38,713 nt of DNA from Oscillatoria sp. FACHB-1407 (GCF_014697545.1 NZ_JACJSA010000034.1:1-38713), one strand, 5' to 3'; positions 6,891 to 15,283 are shown, counted from the stretch's first letter. Program-made: numbers and translations. The notes: generated by a model not told the origin, from the sequence alone.

Positions 6891-7517
6891 CTACCGACTC
6901 ATGGCAAAAATCTGTTCGGCGGTCAGGGTTAGGTTTGGGAATAGCCGAGACTCAATTTTGTCTTGTCCCCGATAAACTTTTCCGGGTAGATATTCTCCTT
7001 CTTCAAGTTGATAAATAGTAATTGTTGGCTGCTTGGGCGAACCAATATACCGAATACCGCCGAAGGCTGCGTAGTCGATGATGAAGTATTCTGAGATGCC
7101 CAAATCCTCATACTCAGCCAGTTTGGTCAAGTAGTCGTCTTTCCAGTTGTTGCTGACGACTTCGATGACACCTGGTGGTGCAGTGTATGCGGCAGCCGAG
7201 ATCGAGAGAGCCTTCATCCGTTGCCATTCTTCCTGGTTGAACACGACAATGTCGGCTTTCCGGCTTCGCTCTTTCTCTTCTATCCCTATCTTTAGTCGAA
7301 TTTGTTTAGATTGCCGAGGCACTAAAGGTAGATTGTTCTCCTGGCAATGGTTTTCGAGGTAGGAACACAACCGCTGGATCAGATCCTCGTGGTTGGCGTT
7401 TGGTTCAGATAGTGGCACGGGAATCCCATCAATTAGCTCAAAATCTCTGCCTGAACCGTCGTCCCAGTCCAGGAACTCCTCAAACGTCAGTGGTTTTGTG
7501 ACGGTGGTTGCGTACAT
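6891..7517 (-). CDS. Uma2-family (DUF820) putative endonuclease 1 (208 aa)
   Basis: A PD-(D/E)XK-fold protein of the Uma2 family, which is strongly expanded in cyanobacteria and often mobile. Visible landmarks are FELIDG (26-31), RKADIVVF with Asp89, the VIEVVS strand with Glu119, and a later KLAEYEDLGISEYFIID block that carries the conserved lysine near 132. The order and length (about 190-210 aa) match the family. The active site appears intact. Its biological substrate is not established. The neighbour at 7553 is a second, diverged Uma2 member on the same strand, separated by about 35 bp. Confidence 0.88.
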   Translation of the reverse strand: MYATTVTKPLTFEEFLDWDDGSGRDFELIDGIPVPLSEPNANHEDLIQRLCSYLENHCQENNLPLVPRQSKQIRLKIGIEEKERSRKADIVVFNQEEWQRMKALSISAAAYTAPPGVIEVVSNNWKDDYLTKLAEYEDLGISEYFIIDYAAFGGIRYIGSPKQPTITIYQLEEGEYLPGKVYRGQDKIESRLFPNLTLTAEQIFAMSR

Positions 7518-7552
7518 GGTGTTGGCTTTGCTCCACGTAGTGTTTGCCTGTT

Positions 7553-8137
7553 CTACTGGCTAATTTCTCTCCGAAACTCGTTGTAAGCTTCGACTCTGGA
7601 GGTTTCAGCCATGAGGACGCATCGGCTTAACAAGTCAATGTCTAGATCCCGCAGTTCGGGAAGTTCGCTGCGCTGAATTCGCTCATAGCCGCCCGATCGC
7701 AAGTGATAGAGGGTGAAAACGCCGTCTTCCCAGAACCAGACTTCGGCAACCCCTAGCGCCTGATATCGCTCCAGTTTATTGACGCGGTTGGTGAATACCA
7801 CTTCGATCGCCAGGTCGGGCACCGGCTTCTTTTGAGAAACCCAGTAAGATTCGTCAGCCTGGGCTGAAGCGGTTCCTTCTTTCTCTTGAGTCATTGACCC
7901 GGCGGGGATGAACTCAACGCCACGCTGCATAAGAAACAGTTCTATCAGAAACCCAATAATGGTTTTGAAAAATTCGTGATTTTCTCCGGGCATCAGAATC
8001 TCAATCGTGCCGTTGTAGTAAGACAACCTGACATTGGCAACGCCTTCCAAGCCTTTTTGAATGTGCTTGAACTGTTCCCAGGTGCGATCGGGGTAAACCG
8101 TTACCTGGTCAGCTTTTTCAAGTAGTTGCTGTGTCAT
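7553..8137 (-). CDS. Uma2-family putative endonuclease 2 (194 aa)
   Basis: A second Uma2 member of a different subgroup, starting MTQQLLEKADQ. Landmarks are the YNGTIEILMPG strand (41-51), SAQADESYWV (91-100), PDLAIEVVFTN with Asp108 and Glu112, then a lysine at 121 and LGVAEVWFWEDG. The catalytic set looks complete. I chose the ATG at 8137 because AGGTGA lies six bases upstream. A longer frame to 8266 would overlap the small RHH ORF at 8232-8405 and has no such site. Clustering with another Uma2 gene and an RHH protein looks like a mobile accessory cassette. Confidence 0.88.
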   Translation of the reverse strand: MTQQLLEKADQVTVYPDRTWEQFKHIQKGLEGVANVRLSYYNGTIEILMPGENHEFFKTIIGFLIELFLMQRGVEFIPAGSMTQEKEGTASAQADESYWVSQKKPVPDLAIEVVFTNRVNKLERYQALGVAEVWFWEDGVFTLYHLRSGGYERIQRSELPELRDLDIDLLSRCVLMAETSRVEAYNEFRREISQ

Positions 8138-8231
8138 GGTGTTCACCTCTGCACGAAGCATATATTGCCTTAGCTGCTTCCTATATAAATGATGGCTTAG
8201 ATACTTCAGAAGAAGATAAAAGCTAGGTCCG

Positions 8232-8405
8232 CTAGAGTTTGCCTTCCTTTTCAGCCTGTTCGACAACTTGCCTAATCAGACGTTCTAAGAAATTGCTCAC
8301 GCTTCGATCCTCTAGAGCGGCTAACCGCTCTAGTTTCTGCTTCAGTTCCTCCTCTATATAGGTGGCTACTCTGGCTTTATCAGTAGGCACTTCAATTAAA
8401 CACAT
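8232..8405 (-). CDS. Small ribbon-helix-helix protein (57 aa)
   Basis: A short ORF starting ATG at 8405 after GGAGAAAAGTAT and ending at TAG 8232-8234. It reads MCLIEVPTDKARVATYIEEE and continues with ELKQKLERLAALEDRSVSN then FLERLIRQVVEQ. This is the strand-helix-helix plan of CopG/MetJ-like or Arc-like DNA-binding proteins, typical of antitoxins and plasmid repressors. It lies 94 bp upstream of the second Uma2 gene on the same strand. No toxin is recognisable next to it, so an antitoxin role is not claimed; autoregulation of the Uma2 cluster is plausible. Confidence 0.75.
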   Translation of the reverse strand: MCLIEVPTDKARVATYIEEELKQKLERLAALEDRSVSNFLERLIRQVVEQAEKEGKL

Positions 8406-8563
8406 ATACTTTTCTCCATTGTCTACGCTGGGTCGTCTTTTGATAAAAGTAATCTACTTTTGTCTACCTTATGCTACCATCTTTTGTAAGGAAGCGGATC
8501 AACCCATACCAACCCGGATCTTTTTCAGCCCACACATAAGAATTCGTACAAAAGGCGGAAACC

Positions 8564-9418
8564 ATGAATTATCAGGAATTTCAGGGGATTGAAGCCCCCG
8601 ACTTTGCTGCAACTCAATACATCCCGGACTCATCCGGGATTGCTGTTTCGGATCAAGAATCGGAGAGCGATCGGAGCAAATCGGACGAGTATTGCACCTG
8701 GAACTGGACGGAAGCTGCTACTGAGGTTGGTGTTAACGAAAGTACGTTGCGTAAAGTGTGGTGGGAGGAAGCCATCGAGCCAGCCTTCCGCTATTTCCCT
8801 ATGCCCTTGCGAGTCGTAACCCGTACAGTGAAGCGATCTGGGCGACAGATTGAAGAATTTACGGCTGCTGGAATCGAAGTTTTGAGGGCTTACAAGGCTG
8901 CCAAGGAGAAGGGCGATCGGGCTGCTGAGATGTTTCTGGCAGAGGCTAGAGCCAAATATCCTGCTCCCGATCCATCTACAGAGCCTGTTCAGACTCAAGC
9001 TGAGAAGCCTCTAAACGTGACGATCGAGGTTGAATCTGGCAATCACAAAATTGTGGTGCCTCCTCCAGTTTTGCCTCAAAGCTACTCTCTGGAAGGTTTG
9101 CGCCACATTGAATCAATTGAAATCGAAGATCCACTTGCCCTGGCTGATCAGTTTTTAGAAGCTGCTGATTTTGTTCAAAACGCGATGCAGCGGGATATTG
9201 AGCAGCGGGAGCAGAAACTCCAACAAACGCGAAAAGCTAAAACCGCTATCACCGCCAAAGCGCAGGAATTGAGGCTGGAGCAACGCCTCTACCGCGAGAG
9301 GGCAAACCAGGTCAGTGCTGCCCAAAGCGAAGAAACTCAAGCCCTGCAAGATGCTCTGGATGTGCTGCAAGGTCTGGGAAAGCCTACCGCTACAAGCAGT
9401 TCCAGTCCTGCTGGCTGA
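8564..9418 (+). CDS. Uncharacterised coiled-coil protein (284 aa)
   Basis: Not recognised. Residues 40-110 contain a segment beginning WNWTEAATEVGVNESTLRKV that looks like a helix-turn-helix, followed by a basic helix. Residues 135-185 are proline-rich and variable. From about 190 to 260 it is a long charged helix (QRDIEQREQKLQQTRKAKTA) typical of a coiled coil. The ATG at 8564 follows GGCGGAAACC. It opens a run of plus-strand genes (to 14520) that includes a membrane-bound ATPase. A DNA-binding plus oligomerisation role would fit the visible parts but is inference. Confidence 0.65.
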   Translation: MNYQEFQGIEAPDFAATQYIPDSSGIAVSDQESESDRSKSDEYCTWNWTEAATEVGVNESTLRKVWWEEAIEPAFRYFPMPLRVVTRTVKRSGRQIEEFTAAGIEVLRAYKAAKEKGDRAAEMFLAEARAKYPAPDPSTEPVQTQAEKPLNVTIEVESGNHKIVVPPPVLPQSYSLEGLRHIESIEIEDPLALADQFLEAADFVQNAMQRDIEQREQKLQQTRKAKTAITAKAQELRLEQRLYRERANQVSAAQSEETQALQDALDVLQGLGKPTATSSSSPAG

Positions 9419-9596
9419 TTTTAGTGTGTTTCACGGTGTCAATTGCGCTAATCGCTCTAGTTGCAATGCTGTCGATCGCTAAACCATCGAACTCTTCACC
9501 GCCTCACAACTCTTCTGTATTAAGCCTTTTGCAAAAGTGATAACCCCCTGCTTTTGCTGTGTTTTGAGCCATGCAGGGAATTTAGGAGTTTTCAAC

Positions 9597-9758
9597 ATGA
9601 TCGCTACCTGCCCTAATGCACCGATCGCCCTAGAAATTGTCATTCCAGAGCCATTGTTTCGCCGTATGCAGCAAACCCTTGATAGCCAGCCAACCGAAAG
9701 CATTGATGCCCTTGCAAGTAAAGCCATAGCCGCTTATCTGGCTCATCTGCAACGCTAA
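9597..9758 (+). CDS. Small protein, ribbon-helix-helix-like (53 aa)
   Basis: Starts MIATCPNAPIALEIVIPEPL and continues with helices FRRMQQTLDSQPTESIDALASKAIAAYLAHL. A strand followed by two helices fits a ribbon-helix-helix fold but the match is loose. The ATG at 9597 has AGGAG eight bases upstream; an in-frame start at 9537 lacks one. It precedes the 291-aa membrane protein by 35 bp and is probably co-transcribed with it. Confidence 0.6.
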   Translation: MIATCPNAPIALEIVIPEPLFRRMQQTLDSQPTESIDALASKAIAAYLAHLQR

Positions 9759-9793
9759 AGCTCCTCAACCCCTTACTCAAAGGATCTGTTGAT

Positions 9794-10669
9794 ATGAATT
9801 TTTCACTGTCAACCTACGCAGACCCTGACTATGGACTGCTTCTGCCAACCGCGCTAACTCTAGCAAAGCTGGGCACAACAGACTATCAGATCCGCAAGCA
9901 TCGTCCTCAACTGGGCGAGAACGAAGATTATCTGCGGGTGCGTGGGCAGGACAACGTAGAGCGCATATTTTACTCACTGGCTGGATTGGTGAAACTCTGT
10001 CACCTCTTGCCTTGTACGCCTCAAATTCAGCAGTTTGAGCAAGAACTAGGGCAATTTCTCCGATCCAACCAACCTGGTGCGATCGCTCCTGCTCAATCGC
10101 AGTCTATCCAGCCACAACCTCATTACCCGTCTGCGTTATCTCCGACTCGCCTAACATCTCCGGAAGTTGTTGCTTCAACTTCGCCTTTTGGGGCTGATTA
10201 TGCCCCTGCCAATCTCATGCAACATCCACCTGGTGCTGTTAATCCTGCTCAGCAAGTTGCCTCGGCTCTGGCTCCCCATGTTCAGGCGGCAGTAGATCGG
10301 GCGATCGCCCGTGCGGAAGTAAATCATCAATCCCAGTCAGACCTGTTGTTTCAGCAGCAACAGCTTGAGCTTGAGAAGTTCAAAACCTATACCCAGGTCA
10401 TCTTGGAGGCGCAGCGCCAGTCCAGCCAGAACAACGCTGAGGTGGTGTCGAAGATCCCAACCTCAGATCTCTACGTTGAGCAAAACGTTTCCTCTGAAGA
10501 TTCGCCCTGGTCGCGGTGGTTTAACTACCAAGATCCTTTGGCGATCGCGCTTTTGTGCTCTGCAATGGTTGCTCTTGCTGCCGTTAGCAGTTACGTGTTC
10601 GCGGCTTTAGCGAGGCAGTCGGTCGAACGCCCCTCCTACACTCCACCTGCAATTCAACAGAGGCACTAA
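9794..10669 (+). CDS. Uncharacterised tail-anchored protein (291 aa)
   Basis: Residues 1-85 form a compact domain with a possible helix-turn-helix (LAKLGTTDYQIRKHRPQLGE). Residues 90-160 are Q/P/A-rich and probably disordered. Residues 165-205 form a Q/E-rich helix. A single hydrophobic segment (about 249-273, LAIALLCSAMVALAAVSSYV) lies close to the C-terminus, so most of the protein should face the cytoplasm. The ATG at 9794 has AAAGGA nine bases upstream. It is followed after 3 bp by the next ORF, showing an operon. Role unknown; an anchor for the ATPase encoded at 11400 is possible. Confidence 0.65.
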   Translation: MNFSLSTYADPDYGLLLPTALTLAKLGTTDYQIRKHRPQLGENEDYLRVRGQDNVERIFYSLAGLVKLCHLLPCTPQIQQFEQELGQFLRSNQPGAIAPAQSQSIQPQPHYPSALSPTRLTSPEVVASTSPFGADYAPANLMQHPPGAVNPAQQVASALAPHVQAAVDRAIARAEVNHQSQSDLLFQQQQLELEKFKTYTQVILEAQRQSSQNNAEVVSKIPTSDLYVEQNVSSEDSPWSRWFNYQDPLAIALLCSAMVALAAVSSYVFAALARQSVERPSYTPPAIQQRH

Positions 10670-10672
10670 CTG

Positions 10673-11128
10673 ATGGGAATGACCGAAAGCCAGTTCAAAC
10701 GCGAGTCTGAGCGTCTTCAGCAGGATATCCGTGAAATCAAAATCGACGGATTGAGAGCAGATCGGGAGAAAGAACGCCTGACTGCCCAAACGAAGTGGGT
10801 GAAGGTGGATGTCGCCCGCGAACACCTTGCGATCGCCCGTACCGATCTCACAATTGCCCAGGAGCAGGGTTACCAAAAGCGACTAACCCTAGATCAGACC
10901 CGCTTGGAAACTCAGGTTATCGATGTTTCCATCGGCTCTACCCGCGACAAACTGCAATTTGCTACCCAAGAGCGTGAATTGAATCGGCAAATGATTCGTC
11001 AACGCCTGCAATTGCTGGATTTGAGCCTGTCAGAAGCCCAGTTCAACAACGACGATCGCCGGAGCGAAATGCGCCTCAAAGGGCAAGCTCTTCCAGGTCT
11101 GTTTAGCTCGCCTCGCCTAGGAGGTTGA
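10673..11128 (+). CDS. Coiled-coil protein (151 aa)
   Basis: Almost the whole chain is charged and helical, starting MGMTESQFKRESERLQQDI, with heptad-like spacing of leucine, isoleucine and valine. No enzyme motif, signal peptide or membrane segment is visible. The ATG at 10673 has AGAGG upstream and the stop is two bases before the next start. It is probably a structural partner in the membrane-ATPase operon. Confidence 0.6.
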   Translation: MGMTESQFKRESERLQQDIREIKIDGLRADREKERLTAQTKWVKVDVAREHLAIARTDLTIAQEQGYQKRLTLDQTRLETQVIDVSIGSTRDKLQFATQERELNRQMIRQRLQLLDLSLSEAQFNNDDRRSEMRLKGQALPGLFSSPRLGG

Positions 11129-11130
11129 GT

Positions 11131-11403
11131 ATGCAAACGCGTTTTGCTGTAGGACTTGTGGCGATTTTGGTTCCTGGTCAATGTGCCCAACTGGTGCGGT
11201 GGCTTGCCCTGGCAGGTTGGCTACCCCCAATGGTGCTGCTTCTAGGTGTCTTAATGGCTCTACTGGTGGGCTTTGTACTGTGGTTTCAATGGCTTAAATG
11301 GCTCGATGCCCAGCCCACACACTCTTACTACTTGCAGCAGCTACAGCAAGGCTTTCCGCTTGCCCTTGCCTTGTTTGGCATTCTTCTGGGGGTGCTGACA
11401 TGA
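11131..11403 (+). CDS. Small integral membrane protein (90 aa)
   Basis: Very hydrophobic, with about three membrane segments (around 5-30, 32-52 and 74-90). There is a tryptophan-rich bend FQWLKWLD after the second. I chose the ATG at 11131, which has AGGAGG six bases upstream, over an in-frame TTG at 11125. Its stop overlaps the ATPase start by four bases (ATGA), so the two are translationally coupled and probably act together at the membrane. Confidence 0.65.
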   Translation: MQTRFAVGLVAILVPGQCAQLVRWLALAGWLPPMVLLLGVLMALLVGFVLWFQWLKWLDAQPTHSYYLQQLQQGFPLALALFGILLGVLT

Positions 11404-13535
11404 ATGAACAGAGTTTGCTGTTGGCGATCGCTGCTGCATCGGTGCTGTCTTTTGGCATCAAAGATCCAAATTGGGATTGGATGTGGTGGAGTATCCGTTC
11501 TGTCGGGGCTGGGTGCGCGATCTCAGTTTTGTGTCAGAAGAAGGAGGAGACGGAGACCGAATCCATCGATTTAGAAGGCGATTTGGCTGCTGCTTATGAA
11601 TTGAAAGTGGCGCAGCTTCAGTCTCAATATCAAATTCAATTGGATACCCATTTGGCGCAGGTGTATCAGTCATTTGAAACTGAAAAAGCCCACTATCTAT
11701 CTCAATTTCAGCTACAGCAAACTCAGTTTGGGCAAGACTTTGAGCGAGTTGAAACTGAAAAAGCCCAATTGCAGCAGGAACGGGAAGCCCTGCATCAATG
11801 GGCTGAGTCCATAGACCAGCAGATGATGCAAGAACGAGCAGAAGCCCAAAAACAACTGGAGGAGCGACGGGAGCGGGCTGAAAAGATGCTGCTTCAGGAG
11901 CGGGAAGCCCTAGAAGAAAACCTGGCATTTCATCTCGACCAGAAGGACCGTCAGCACCAGGCTGAGATCGATCGCCTGATGCTGGAAATTGCTCGGCTAA
12001 ACGACCAATTGGTTCGCAACCTACGGTTAAAAGAACCACTGGGTACAAGCCGTTTAGAGCGGGTTGCAGGGCTGATTCAGGAGGTATTTGTGGGTCTGGG
12101 AGTGCTCGTCGATTACCAGGATTGTTCCACTGTTCACAATGCCGATTACGTCTGGCTTCGACCCCGTGAAATGGTCAAACAATCTGATGTGAAGGCGATC
12201 GTCCAAGAATTACCCAACCAGCTAGAAGATCTAGAGCGGGAGCCAACCTTTTCAATGGAAGGCGGCGTAATTTTGCTAGAACTGCAAACTCCACAGGAAA
12301 GTAGGAAGAAGCAACCCCAATCACTGACTCTACAGGGCTTTGACTATTTCAAGAAAGCGGTTGGACAGTCCCATCATGACCTGGTGATGGGTGGCACCGG
12401 TGGCGGCAAATCTACGTTGATCAGCAACCTTACTGATGCCGCCAGCCAAGACTTTGAAGCTATCCAAAAAGCCCGCGCCGACTGGGATACGGTCAATGTG
12501 CTGGCAGGTGTAAATGTCCAATATGCCGATCCAAAGTTTCCCCGATCTAAGTTCTACCTCAATGGTCGCCGCGTAAAGCCTCAATATCGGATGTTTGATC
12601 GGTGGCAGGCTCCCGATGGTTTGGTATTTCCTTCGGCAGTCGATGGGGTAAAGGAAATGGGGCTAGAGATCCGCCGCCGCCTCGATCGCGCAGCATTGGC
12701 AGACTACCAGGGTGAAGTATCGTCTGAGCAGCCTCTTATCTTTGTGGTAGATGAAGCCGAACAATTGGTTGCCGACAACAAGCGCGAAGTCTCGGAGCCA
12801 ATCCTTTTTACCTCACGAGTTGGGCGATCGGAACTGGTGCGAGTGATCGCTGCCGGGCAGAACACAAATCCCAGTGCCTATGGCTTACAGCGTCCCCATA
12901 TCAAAAATTTCACCCTGTGGTACTTAGGTGATGCGATTGATGCTGGCATCGAATGGACGTGTAGCACCAGTGTTCTCAAACGTCGATATAGAGGCGAATT
13001 GGAGCGACTCAGACAAGAAGCTACGACAGATCTTGGTAAGCGATGGTTTGCTTTAGTTAAATTTCCTGGAGAACCACCGTGCTTTGTTTATTTACCCCCA
13101 CCTGGCTACTTCACAGATGGCATTCATGACGCTGAACCAGCCCTGGAATTGCCCCATCTTGTCCAACGCGACTGGTTAACCTTTGACTGGAATGAAGATA
13201 AGCAGTCAAGAGGAGACGATCGCCGCAGCACCGTAGATCATCTCAATCGCTCTCTAGATTTGCCTGACGCTGAGCACGAGGCAATCGCTGCTGTCGATTT
13301 TGCAGCCTTACCGCCCCAGGGAGTGGAATTTTTGGAGTACCTCTCCCATCGCAATTTGCACGGGCAATGGCTGAATGTGCGCGAAATCCGCCAGAACTGG
13401 GGCTCAAATAAAGGATTCACTGAAAAGGGCGGTGCAGAAGCTTTTACCCAATTCTTACGGGCAATCAACTGTGCTGGCTTGGGGCAGTTCAATGCTGATG
13501 GGCGGCAATGGATGAGTCGCTACGACTCAAATTAA
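11400..13535 (+). CDS. Membrane-anchored HerA/FtsK-like P-loop ATPase (711 aa)
   Basis: The N-terminus has one or two short hydrophobic segments (about 4-20 and 33-45). A long coiled coil covers about 65-215. An ATPase domain follows with Walker A GGTGGGKST at 331-339 and Walker B LIFVVDEAEQL with Asp451/Glu452. The C-terminal 80 residues (QWLNVREIRQNWG region) look like a winged helix. This layout resembles DNA-pumping ATPases of the HerA/FtsK/TraD (coupling protein) superfamily. On a plasmid with a relaxase it could be the coupling protein, but a partition or transport role cannot be excluded. The start at 11400 overlaps the previous gene (ATGA); a longer frame from 11298 would overlap it by over 100 bp. 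Confidence 0.75.
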   Translation: MNEQSLLLAIAAASVLSFGIKDPNWDWMWWSIRSVGAGCAISVLCQKKEETETESIDLEGDLAAAYELKVAQLQSQYQIQLDTHLAQVYQSFETEKAHYLSQFQLQQTQFGQDFERVETEKAQLQQEREALHQWAESIDQQMMQERAEAQKQLEERRERAEKMLLQEREALEENLAFHLDQKDRQHQAEIDRLMLEIARLNDQLVRNLRLKEPLGTSRLERVAGLIQEVFVGLGVLVDYQDCSTVHNADYVWLRPREMVKQSDVKAIVQELPNQLEDLEREPTFSMEGGVILLELQTPQESRKKQPQSLTLQGFDYFKKAVGQSHHDLVMGGTGGGKSTLISNLTDAASQDFEAIQKARADWDTVNVLAGVNVQYADPKFPRSKFYLNGRRVKPQYRMFDRWQAPDGLVFPSAVDGVKEMGLEIRRRLDRAALADYQGEVSSEQPLIFVVDEAEQLVADNKREVSEPILFTSRVGRSELVRVIAAGQNTNPSAYGLQRPHIKNFTLWYLGDAIDAGIEWTCSTSVLKRRYRGELERLRQEATTDLGKRWFALVKFPGEPPCFVYLPPPGYFTDGIHDAEPALELPHLVQRDWLTFDWNEDKQSRGDDRRSTVDHLNRSLDLPDAEHEAIAAVDFAALPPQGVEFLEYLSHRNLHGQWLNVREIRQNWGSNKGFTEKGGAEAFTQFLRAINCAGLGQFNADGRQWMSRYDSN

Positions 13536-13551
13536 TGGTCACTGATAGTTC

Positions 13552-13610
13552 TGATGGGTTGATGGATCACTCTTCCTGCCTGGATTTCAGCACCCATCAA
13601 CAGCCCATCA
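13552..13610 (+). other. Imperfect inverted repeat between ATPase and SH3-like gene
   Basis: TGATGGGTTGATGG (13552-13565) can pair with CCCATCAACAGCCCATCA (13593-13610) apart from a 2-base bulge. It lies in the gap between two same-strand genes, with no T-tract, so an mRNA-processing or stability hairpin is more likely than a terminator. Confidence 0.45.
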
Positions 13611-13637
13611 CCCATCATTCAAATTCAAAAGGATCTT

Positions 13638-14138
13638 ATGAAAAAATCTCCGATTCCCGTTCCGATTCTCCTGTCAGGTGTTGCCGCGATCTCTGTGGGT
13701 GGCTTGATGGGCTATAGCCGTGCTACGAGCAGCTTGGGCAGTGTAAGAACTACGTCAGCAGCGACTTTGAACTCAATTCAGCCTCACCCAGAGGTTAGTT
13801 CTCCCACTACTTCAGAAGTTGTCCCGTCTCCACCCACTCCTCTGGCTCAACCGCCCCCAGAGCAGCCCACCTATTACACTCGACAGGTCAAAACCTGTGC
13901 AGGCAGGGAATCGAACGCTAACTTTCGGGCTTACCCAAGTCTTGATCCTCGTTCGATTGTGGGTGTAGTCGCATACGGCGACAGCGTAAATTTCACAGGT
14001 CTCACGATTCAGTCAGATGGGGTGGTCTGGTATGAAGTGATCGCCCCTGTCCTTTACCCCTCGCTCGATGCACTGGTTCCGCCTCGTACTGAGCCAGAGC
14101 AAAAGGGATGGATCGCAAGTTGTTTTGTTGAAAATTGA
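13638..14138 (+). CDS. Exported or membrane-anchored SH3-like protein (166 aa)
   Basis: The N-terminus MKKSPIPVPILLSGVAAISV is a signal-peptide or anchor segment. A proline/serine/threonine-rich linker (about 45-80) follows. The C-terminal domain (about 82-166) has the bacterial SH3 pattern: N-FRAYPSLDPRSIVGVVAYGD, VWYEV, and KGWIASCFVEN at the end. Cys91 and Cys163 could form a disulfide outside the membrane. Such domains often bind cell wall. The ATG at 13638 has AAAAGGA upstream. It belongs to the same plus-strand run as the ATPase, hinting at an envelope-facing apparatus. Confidence 0.75.
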   Translation: MKKSPIPVPILLSGVAAISVGGLMGYSRATSSLGSVRTTSAATLNSIQPHPEVSSPTTSEVVPSPPTPLAQPPPEQPTYYTRQVKTCAGRESNANFRAYPSLDPRSIVGVVAYGDSVNFTGLTIQSDGVVWYEVIAPVLYPSLDALVPPRTEPEQKGWIASCFVEN

Positions 14139-14187
14139 CGATCCAGCACTTCATTTCAACCGTTTATCAATCAATAGGAGTTAAGCA

Positions 14188-14520
14188 ATGTCTCAACAGT
14201 CTCAACGTGTGTATGACGATCGAGGAGTTCTCTACGTTGCCTTTCAGCGTCTTCCAGGGGAAGAGAACAATCCTTTGTATCTAGCTTCGCAAGCTCAAAT
14301 TGCTCAAAAATTTCCTGAAACTGAACAGTTTGGGTTAACCCGGTTGCCTGTTGCTGGGGATTTGCTGAAGGTAGATCGATTCCTTTGGCGTGTCGAGCAT
14401 GTGCTTCATTACCCAGCCAATTCACCTGTCATCCCAGATGATCTATTCTCTAATGCTCCCTCGGTGGTTGCTACTGTGCAGATTAGCTTCTATGGCGTGA
14501 TGGCAGAGTCTGAAGGGTAG
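14188..14520 (+). CDS. Uncharacterised protein (110 aa)
   Basis: Not recognised. A soluble-looking, strand-rich protein starting MSQQSQRVYDDRGVLYVAF, with RVEHVLHYP in the middle and VVATVQISFYGV near the end. It has no membrane segment and no enzyme motif. The ATG at 14188 has AGGAG seven bases upstream. It ends the unknown plus-strand run before the regulatory gap of the defence island. Confidence 0.6.
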   Translation: MSQQSQRVYDDRGVLYVAFQRLPGEENNPLYLASQAQIAQKFPETEQFGLTRLPVAGDLLKVDRFLWRVEHVLHYPANSPVIPDDLFSNAPSVVATVQISFYGVMAESEG

Positions 14521-14611
14521 AGGCAGACGCGTTCATCTTTTCTCTAGCTCTGGCGCTGGATTACAAAACTGTGTTGTATCCGGTCAAGGATTACCTGGTT
14601 TCCGACAGAGG

Positions 14612-14646
14612 CTTTAGTACAATTTATAAGTTTATTTGTACTAAAG
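14612..14646. promoter_or_regulatory. Perfect 11-bp inverted repeat, operator upstream of the methyltransferase pair
   Basis: CTTTAGTACAA (14612-14622) and TTGTACTAAAG (14636-14646) are exact inverted repeats with a 13-bp AT-rich centre. It lies about 130 bp before the MerR-like regulator at 14774. The arrangement fits an operator that controls the methyltransferase side of the restriction-type island. Confidence 0.65.
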
Positions 14647-14684
14647 CCAATTTTATATAAGATTTACTTTGGTAAACGTTCTAT

Positions 14685-14699
14685 TATATGTAACATATA
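14685..14699. promoter_or_regulatory. 15-bp palindrome TATATGT-A-ACATATA
   Basis: A perfect 7-bp dyad around one A, 75 bp before the regulator start, nested in CTATTATATGTAACATATAG. It is a candidate autoregulatory site for the regulator; the AT-rich half-sites could also overlap a -10 box. Confidence 0.55.
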
Positions 14700-14773
14700 G
14701 AAACAAGGGCGAAACGTATTTCACTCTTACTGGGTATTCTTGATTTGCTGTGTAAGCTGATAGCCGATTTCCA

Positions 14774-15283
14774 ATGGATGACTTTACCAGGCAAGAAACT
14801 ATAGTCCTTACCGGAACTACATCTAGTCGCCTTGCGTATCTGGATAGATCCAGGGTGGTTGTTCCTCAGAAGTATGGAAACCCTAAGAAGCCTACAGTTT
14901 TATACACCTGGGAACAGGTTTTAGAAATACGAGCGATCAGCCATCTTCGACAAAAAATTTCTTTGCAAACAATCCGTAAGATCATTCATTTTCTTGAAGA
15001 TGGCGGTTTTGATGACAGCCTGCGAGATAAACACCTTGTTTCTGTGAACGATGAGATTTACTGGGTGCTTCCTGACTGGTCTGATATGCCTAATGTGATG
15101 AAGGTTGCAGGAAAAAAGAGTACAAATCCTGGTCAGCTTGTACTTTTCACGATTCCTTCACTAGCTGATGTTGTTGACGATGTCTGGAAGTCGGCTCAAA
15201 GCTCAAAAATAATTGATTTCCAAAGTTTCAGGCAACGGGCCAAGTTCTCACCGCCTGAAACAACCATAGTGAGAGCCGTTTAG
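14774..15283 (+). CDS. MerR-like regulator of the methyltransferase gene (169 aa)
   Basis: The N-terminal half contains a MerR-like winged helix: an SSRLAYLDRSRVVVPQKYG segment, LYTWEQVLEIRAISHLR, then the ISLQTIRKIIHFLEDGG helix. The C-terminal half (about 95-165) has short strands of unknown use. It is 41 bp upstream of the cytosine methyltransferase on the same strand and follows two dyads, so it probably acts like a controller protein that times modification. It is not a classical C-protein of the XRE type. Confidence 0.75.
   Translation: MDDFTRQETIVLTGTTSSRLAYLDRSRVVVPQKYGNPKKPTVLYTWEQVLEIRAISHLRQKISLQTIRKIIHFLEDGGFDDSLRDKHLVSVNDEIYWVLPDWSDMPNVMKVAGKKSTNPGQLVLFTIPSLADVVDDVWKSAQSSKIIDFQSFRQRAKFSPPETTIVRAV

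Noticed and set aside
8138-8266. Longer N-terminus for the second Uma2 protein
   Set aside because: It overlaps the 57-aa RHH gene and lacks a ribosome binding site; the ATG at 8137 has AGGTGA.
8362-8592. 76-aa plus-strand ORF
   Set aside because: It lies over the promoter side of the minus-strand RHH gene and the start of the 284-aa gene, without domain features.
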